Below are positions 45,786 to 48,381 of a stretch of 48,381 nt of DNA, in pieces. The notes beneath the pieces are model-generated. The model had not been told where the DNA came from. It worked only from the letters and a program-made list of their open reading frames with translations, and made no database searches. This DNA is from Thermoproteota archaeon (GTDB taxonomy: Archaea; Korarchaeota; Korarchaeia; Korarchaeales; JAOZGB01): NCBI GenBank assembly GCA_027491935.1, contig JAOZGB010000012.1, positions 1-48,381 on the forward strand, given 5' to 3'. The first letter of the stretch is position 1. Each line of letters starts with the position of its first letter. Made by a program: the position numbers and the translations under genes.

Positions 45786-48154
45786 ACCGGCTTAGATCTT
45801 TTCATCTCCCTTGCAGCTTCTAGCATGATCCTTCTTTCTATTTCAGCTACAAGTCTCCTTGTCTCTTCAACCTTGTCCGGGTTAACCGAAATGCTCGTTG
45901 CCCCCTCTCTAACCAGAAATTCTACTACCTCTGGATAGTTTGAAGGCGCTTGGCCACATATGCTAGTTGTAACACCATGCTTCCGGCAGACCCTGATAAC
46001 ATGGCTCATAGCTCTAAGTACTGCAAGATCCCTCTCATCTGTAACTCCTTGTACCATTGCGTCATTTCTGTCTATAGCTGCTATTAGCATTGTAAGGTCA
46101 TTAGTGCCAAATGAGATTCCATCTATACCTTCCTCTATAAACTTATCTATGAGTATTACGGTGCTTGGAACCTCAACCATGATCCAGAGTTTAAAGTCTG
46201 GATCTCTTATGAGTCCTTCTTCTTCCATTATCCTCTTGGCTATTCTAAATTCTCTTATTGTCCTAACGAATGGTATCATTACCCACACATTCTTTAGACC
46301 ATACTCTTCTCTGACCTTCTTTATCGCTCTGCACTCTAGCCTAAATATATCTGGTTCCCTTATGTATCTGTAGCATCCTCTATATCCTATTAGTGGGTTT
46401 GGTCCAACATGTCCGGCTTCTTTTTCATATTTTTCTCCGCCAGGCAACGTTAGGAATTCGTCGGGTTTGAAATCGAGGAATCTATATACTACGGGCCTTG
46501 GATAAAATACTTCAGCCACTTTCCTTATCCCTTCCGCGAATTTATCAATCATCTCTTGTTCCCCACCTGTTTCTATAAGCAGTCTTGGATGCTTCCCTAC
46601 AGAGAGCATCATATGTTCAGCCCTAAGCAGGCCAACCCCGTCAGGCTGACTCTCATTGAATACCTTTTCAGCGATTTCAGGCAGTGAGAGGTTAACGTAA
46701 ATCTTTGTGGCCGTTATCGGCCTTTCGGAGACCCTTGCTACGGGCGCAGCTATAGCTTCTTCCTTCGGCTTTATAAGTTCTTCAACATAGCCTTCATATA
46801 CCACTCCAGACTTAGCGTCTACCGTATACTCTGCTTCGTCGCGAAGCACCTCTGTCGCATTCTTAGTTCCTACAATACATGGTATACCGAGTTCTCTGCT
46901 AACAATAGCTGCGTGGCATGTCATTCCCCCCTCATCCGTCACTATGGCGGAAGCTTTCTTCATATAGGGAACCCAGTCAGGGTTGGTCATTGTCGTTACA
47001 AGTATGTCTTTTTCTTTCAACCTTTCAGCAGCCTCCTCAGGGGAGAGTACTACTTTAGCCTTCCCCCATGCTATCCCGGGACTAGCCGGGAGGCCTTTGA
47101 TTGCTACTCTCATTTCACCCGTTGCGATCGGTTTTTCCTCAGCTATCTGGGGCTTCCGCTGGCTCCAAACAGTTTCGGGTCTTGACTGTACAATGAATAT
47201 GTTCTCAGGGAAATCCATGTCTCTATCTATAGCGAATTCTATATCCTGCGGAGTGCCGTAGTGTTCTTCTATTTTTTTCGCAAGTTCTGCAAGCCTTAAT
47301 ATTTCCTGATCTGTTAAGCATGGTGCATTTGCTTTCTCGGGCGGTACCGAAACCTTTACCGTCTTTCCAGTTATCGGGTCTCTTTCATAAGCGATGGTTT
47401 TTTCGGCTATCTCCTTATCTATGATAGTGAGCGTTTCCTTATCTACTATATACCGGTCAGGTGTTACTTTTCCGCCGACGACAGTTTCACCTAAGCCCCA
47501 GCTTGCCTCAATAACTATCTGATTCCTATCTCCTGTCACAGGATTCAGGGTGAACATAACGCCTGCAGCCTTCGAGTTCACCATCTTTTGGACAGCGACA
47601 CTTAAATACACTTTCTCATGCTCAAAGCCCTTCTGGTCCCTGTAAAATATAGCTCTTGGTGTAAATAGGCTTGACCAGCACTTCTTAACAGCCTCTAAAA
47701 GCTCATCTATTCCTCTAACATTTAGATACGTCTCTTGTTGACCTGCGAAGCTAGCGCCAGGCAGATCCTCAGCAGTAGCAGAGGACCTAACCGCAACGGG
47801 AACATTGGGAACCCCCACCCTATTGCTCAGCTGCCTATAGGCCTTTACAATCTCATCTCTTATTCCTGCGGGCATGTCAGTATTCTCTATGAGCTCTCTT
47901 ATCTTCTTAGAGGCTTCTTCGTATTCTTCAGGCTTTCCTTTCTTTATGCTCTCGTTTAATATTCGGAATATTTCATCTCTTATTCCAGTGCCCTCAACGA
48001 ATTTCTTATACGCGTAAGCTGTCACCGAGAATCCAGGTGGAACAGGAAATCCTGCTTTCAACATTTCACCGAGATTCGCTGACTTACCTCCAACCAGGGC
48101 CGTATCTTCTTTCCCCGTCTCCTCGAACCATAGGATCAAAGCTGTACTCTTCAT
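45752..48154 (-). CDS. ppsA: Phosphoenolpyruvate synthase
   Basis: 800 aa; 'VGGKSANLGEMLKAGFPVPPGFSVTAYAYKKF', 'GGMTCHAAIVSRELGIPCIVGT', C-terminal 'GTNDLTMLIAAIDRND' and 'SICGQAPSNYPEVVEFLVREGATSISVNPD'. Confidence 0.97.
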   Translation of the reverse strand: MKSTALILWFEETGKEDTALVGGKSANLGEMLKAGFPVPPGFSVTAYAYKKFVEGTGIRDEIFRILNESIKKGKPEEYEEASKKIRELIENTDMPAGIRDEIVKAYRQLSNRVGVPNVPVAVRSSATAEDLPGASFAGQQETYLNVRGIDELLEAVKKCWSSLFTPRAIFYRDQKGFEHEKVYLSVAVQKMVNSKAAGVMFTLNPVTGDRNQIVIEASWGLGETVVGGKVTPDRYIVDKETLTIIDKEIAEKTIAYERDPITGKTVKVSVPPEKANAPCLTDQEILRLAELAKKIEEHYGTPQDIEFAIDRDMDFPENIFIVQSRPETVWSQRKPQIAEEKPIATGEMRVAIKGLPASPGIAWGKAKVVLSPEEAAERLKEKDILVTTMTNPDWVPYMKKASAIVTDEGGMTCHAAIVSRELGIPCIVGTKNATEVLRDEAEYTVDAKSGVVYEGYVEELIKPKEEAIAAPVARVSERPITATKIYVNLSLPEIAEKVFNESQPDGVGLLRAEHMMLSVGKHPRLLIETGGEQEMIDKFAEGIRKVAEVFYPRPVVYRFLDFKPDEFLTLPGGEKYEKEAGHVGPNPLIGYRGCYRYIREPDIFRLECRAIKKVREEYGLKNVWVMIPFVRTIREFRIAKRIMEEEGLIRDPDFKLWIMVEVPSTVILIDKFIEEGIDGISFGTNDLTMLIAAIDRNDAMVQGVTDERDLAVLRAMSHVIRVCRKHGVTTSICGQAPSNYPEVVEFLVREGATSISVNPDKVEETRRLVAEIERRIMLEAAREMKRSKPVWSPEWSKELE

Positions 48155-48238
48155 ATCGGCACCTTCACCATATTATACTCGCTTTAAAGGTTACCCTCAT
48201 CTCAATCTTTTATTATTTACCGTGGTGTATACTACTTA

Positions 48239-48381
48239 ATGAAACTTAAAATTTTCATAACTCATCTCTCAGGAGAGAGGCTCTTCCCCAAGCCAGGCGA
48301 GTTCCCCACAGAGGGAAAAATAACTGTTAACGCAAATATTTTGGGATTAGAAGAGAAAAGTAAAAATAGAGTAGAAATTCC
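48239..48381 (+). CDS. 5' end of an ORF truncated by the window edge
   Basis: ATG 48239 reads MKLKIFITHLSGERLFPKPGEFPTEGKITVNANILGLEEKSKNRVEI with no stop to the end; divergent from ppsA. Too short to assign. Confidence 0.45.
   Translation, partial: MKLKIFITHLSGERLFPKPGEFPTEGKITVNANILGLEEKSKNRVEI

Noticed and set aside
46913-47261. Plus-strand ORFs antisense to ppsA
   Set aside because: Overlap a highly conserved catalytic region; no ribosome-binding site or family resemblance.
1-48381. CRISPR arrays, transposases, prophage genes, toxin-antitoxin or defence islands
   Set aside because: No repeat-spacer pattern, IS-like inverted repeats or recognisable Cas, integrase or defence proteins were seen; gene content is mostly core archaeal.

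Overview
The window is archaeal chromosomal DNA, most likely from a Thermoproteota/TACK-type lineage. This is inferred from gene content (AglB, RadA, Cdc48, GGGP synthase, archaeal apgM, NEMF/RqcH, Thg1-like, ADP-forming acyl-CoA synthetase beta, DUF373, UPF0146, PAC2) and from two intron-bearing tRNAs. Genes are very densely packed. I see about 35 coding genes, including one truncated at each window edge, plus two tRNA genes; I noticed no rRNA, CRISPR array, IS element or prophage. Main points of interest: (1) adjacent tRNA-Gln(CTG) and tRNA-Asn(GTT), each with a mini-intron. The Gln intron is 16 nt at non-canonical position 53/54 in the T arm, with a complete bulge-helix-bulge. (2) An N-glycosylation/surface-glycan neighbourhood: AglB, a GT39/ArnT-like transferase, a polymerase-like membrane protein and a D-glucuronyl C5-epimerase-like protein. 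(3) Four consecutive CBS-domain genes (about 14 CBS modules) behind rqcH, the first starting about 104-110 nt inside rqcH in another frame. (4) A nucleoside-diphosphate-kinase domain fused to an unrecognised helical C-terminal domain. (5) A giant membrane protein joining an M28-peptidase-like end to an FtsX/MacB-type permease, next to an OPT-like transporter. (6) A 379-aa all-helical orphan. (7) Nine convergent gene pairs with almost no intergenic DNA, three interlocked by the same CTAA tetranucleotide. All homology calls are by motif recognition only; no searches were run.
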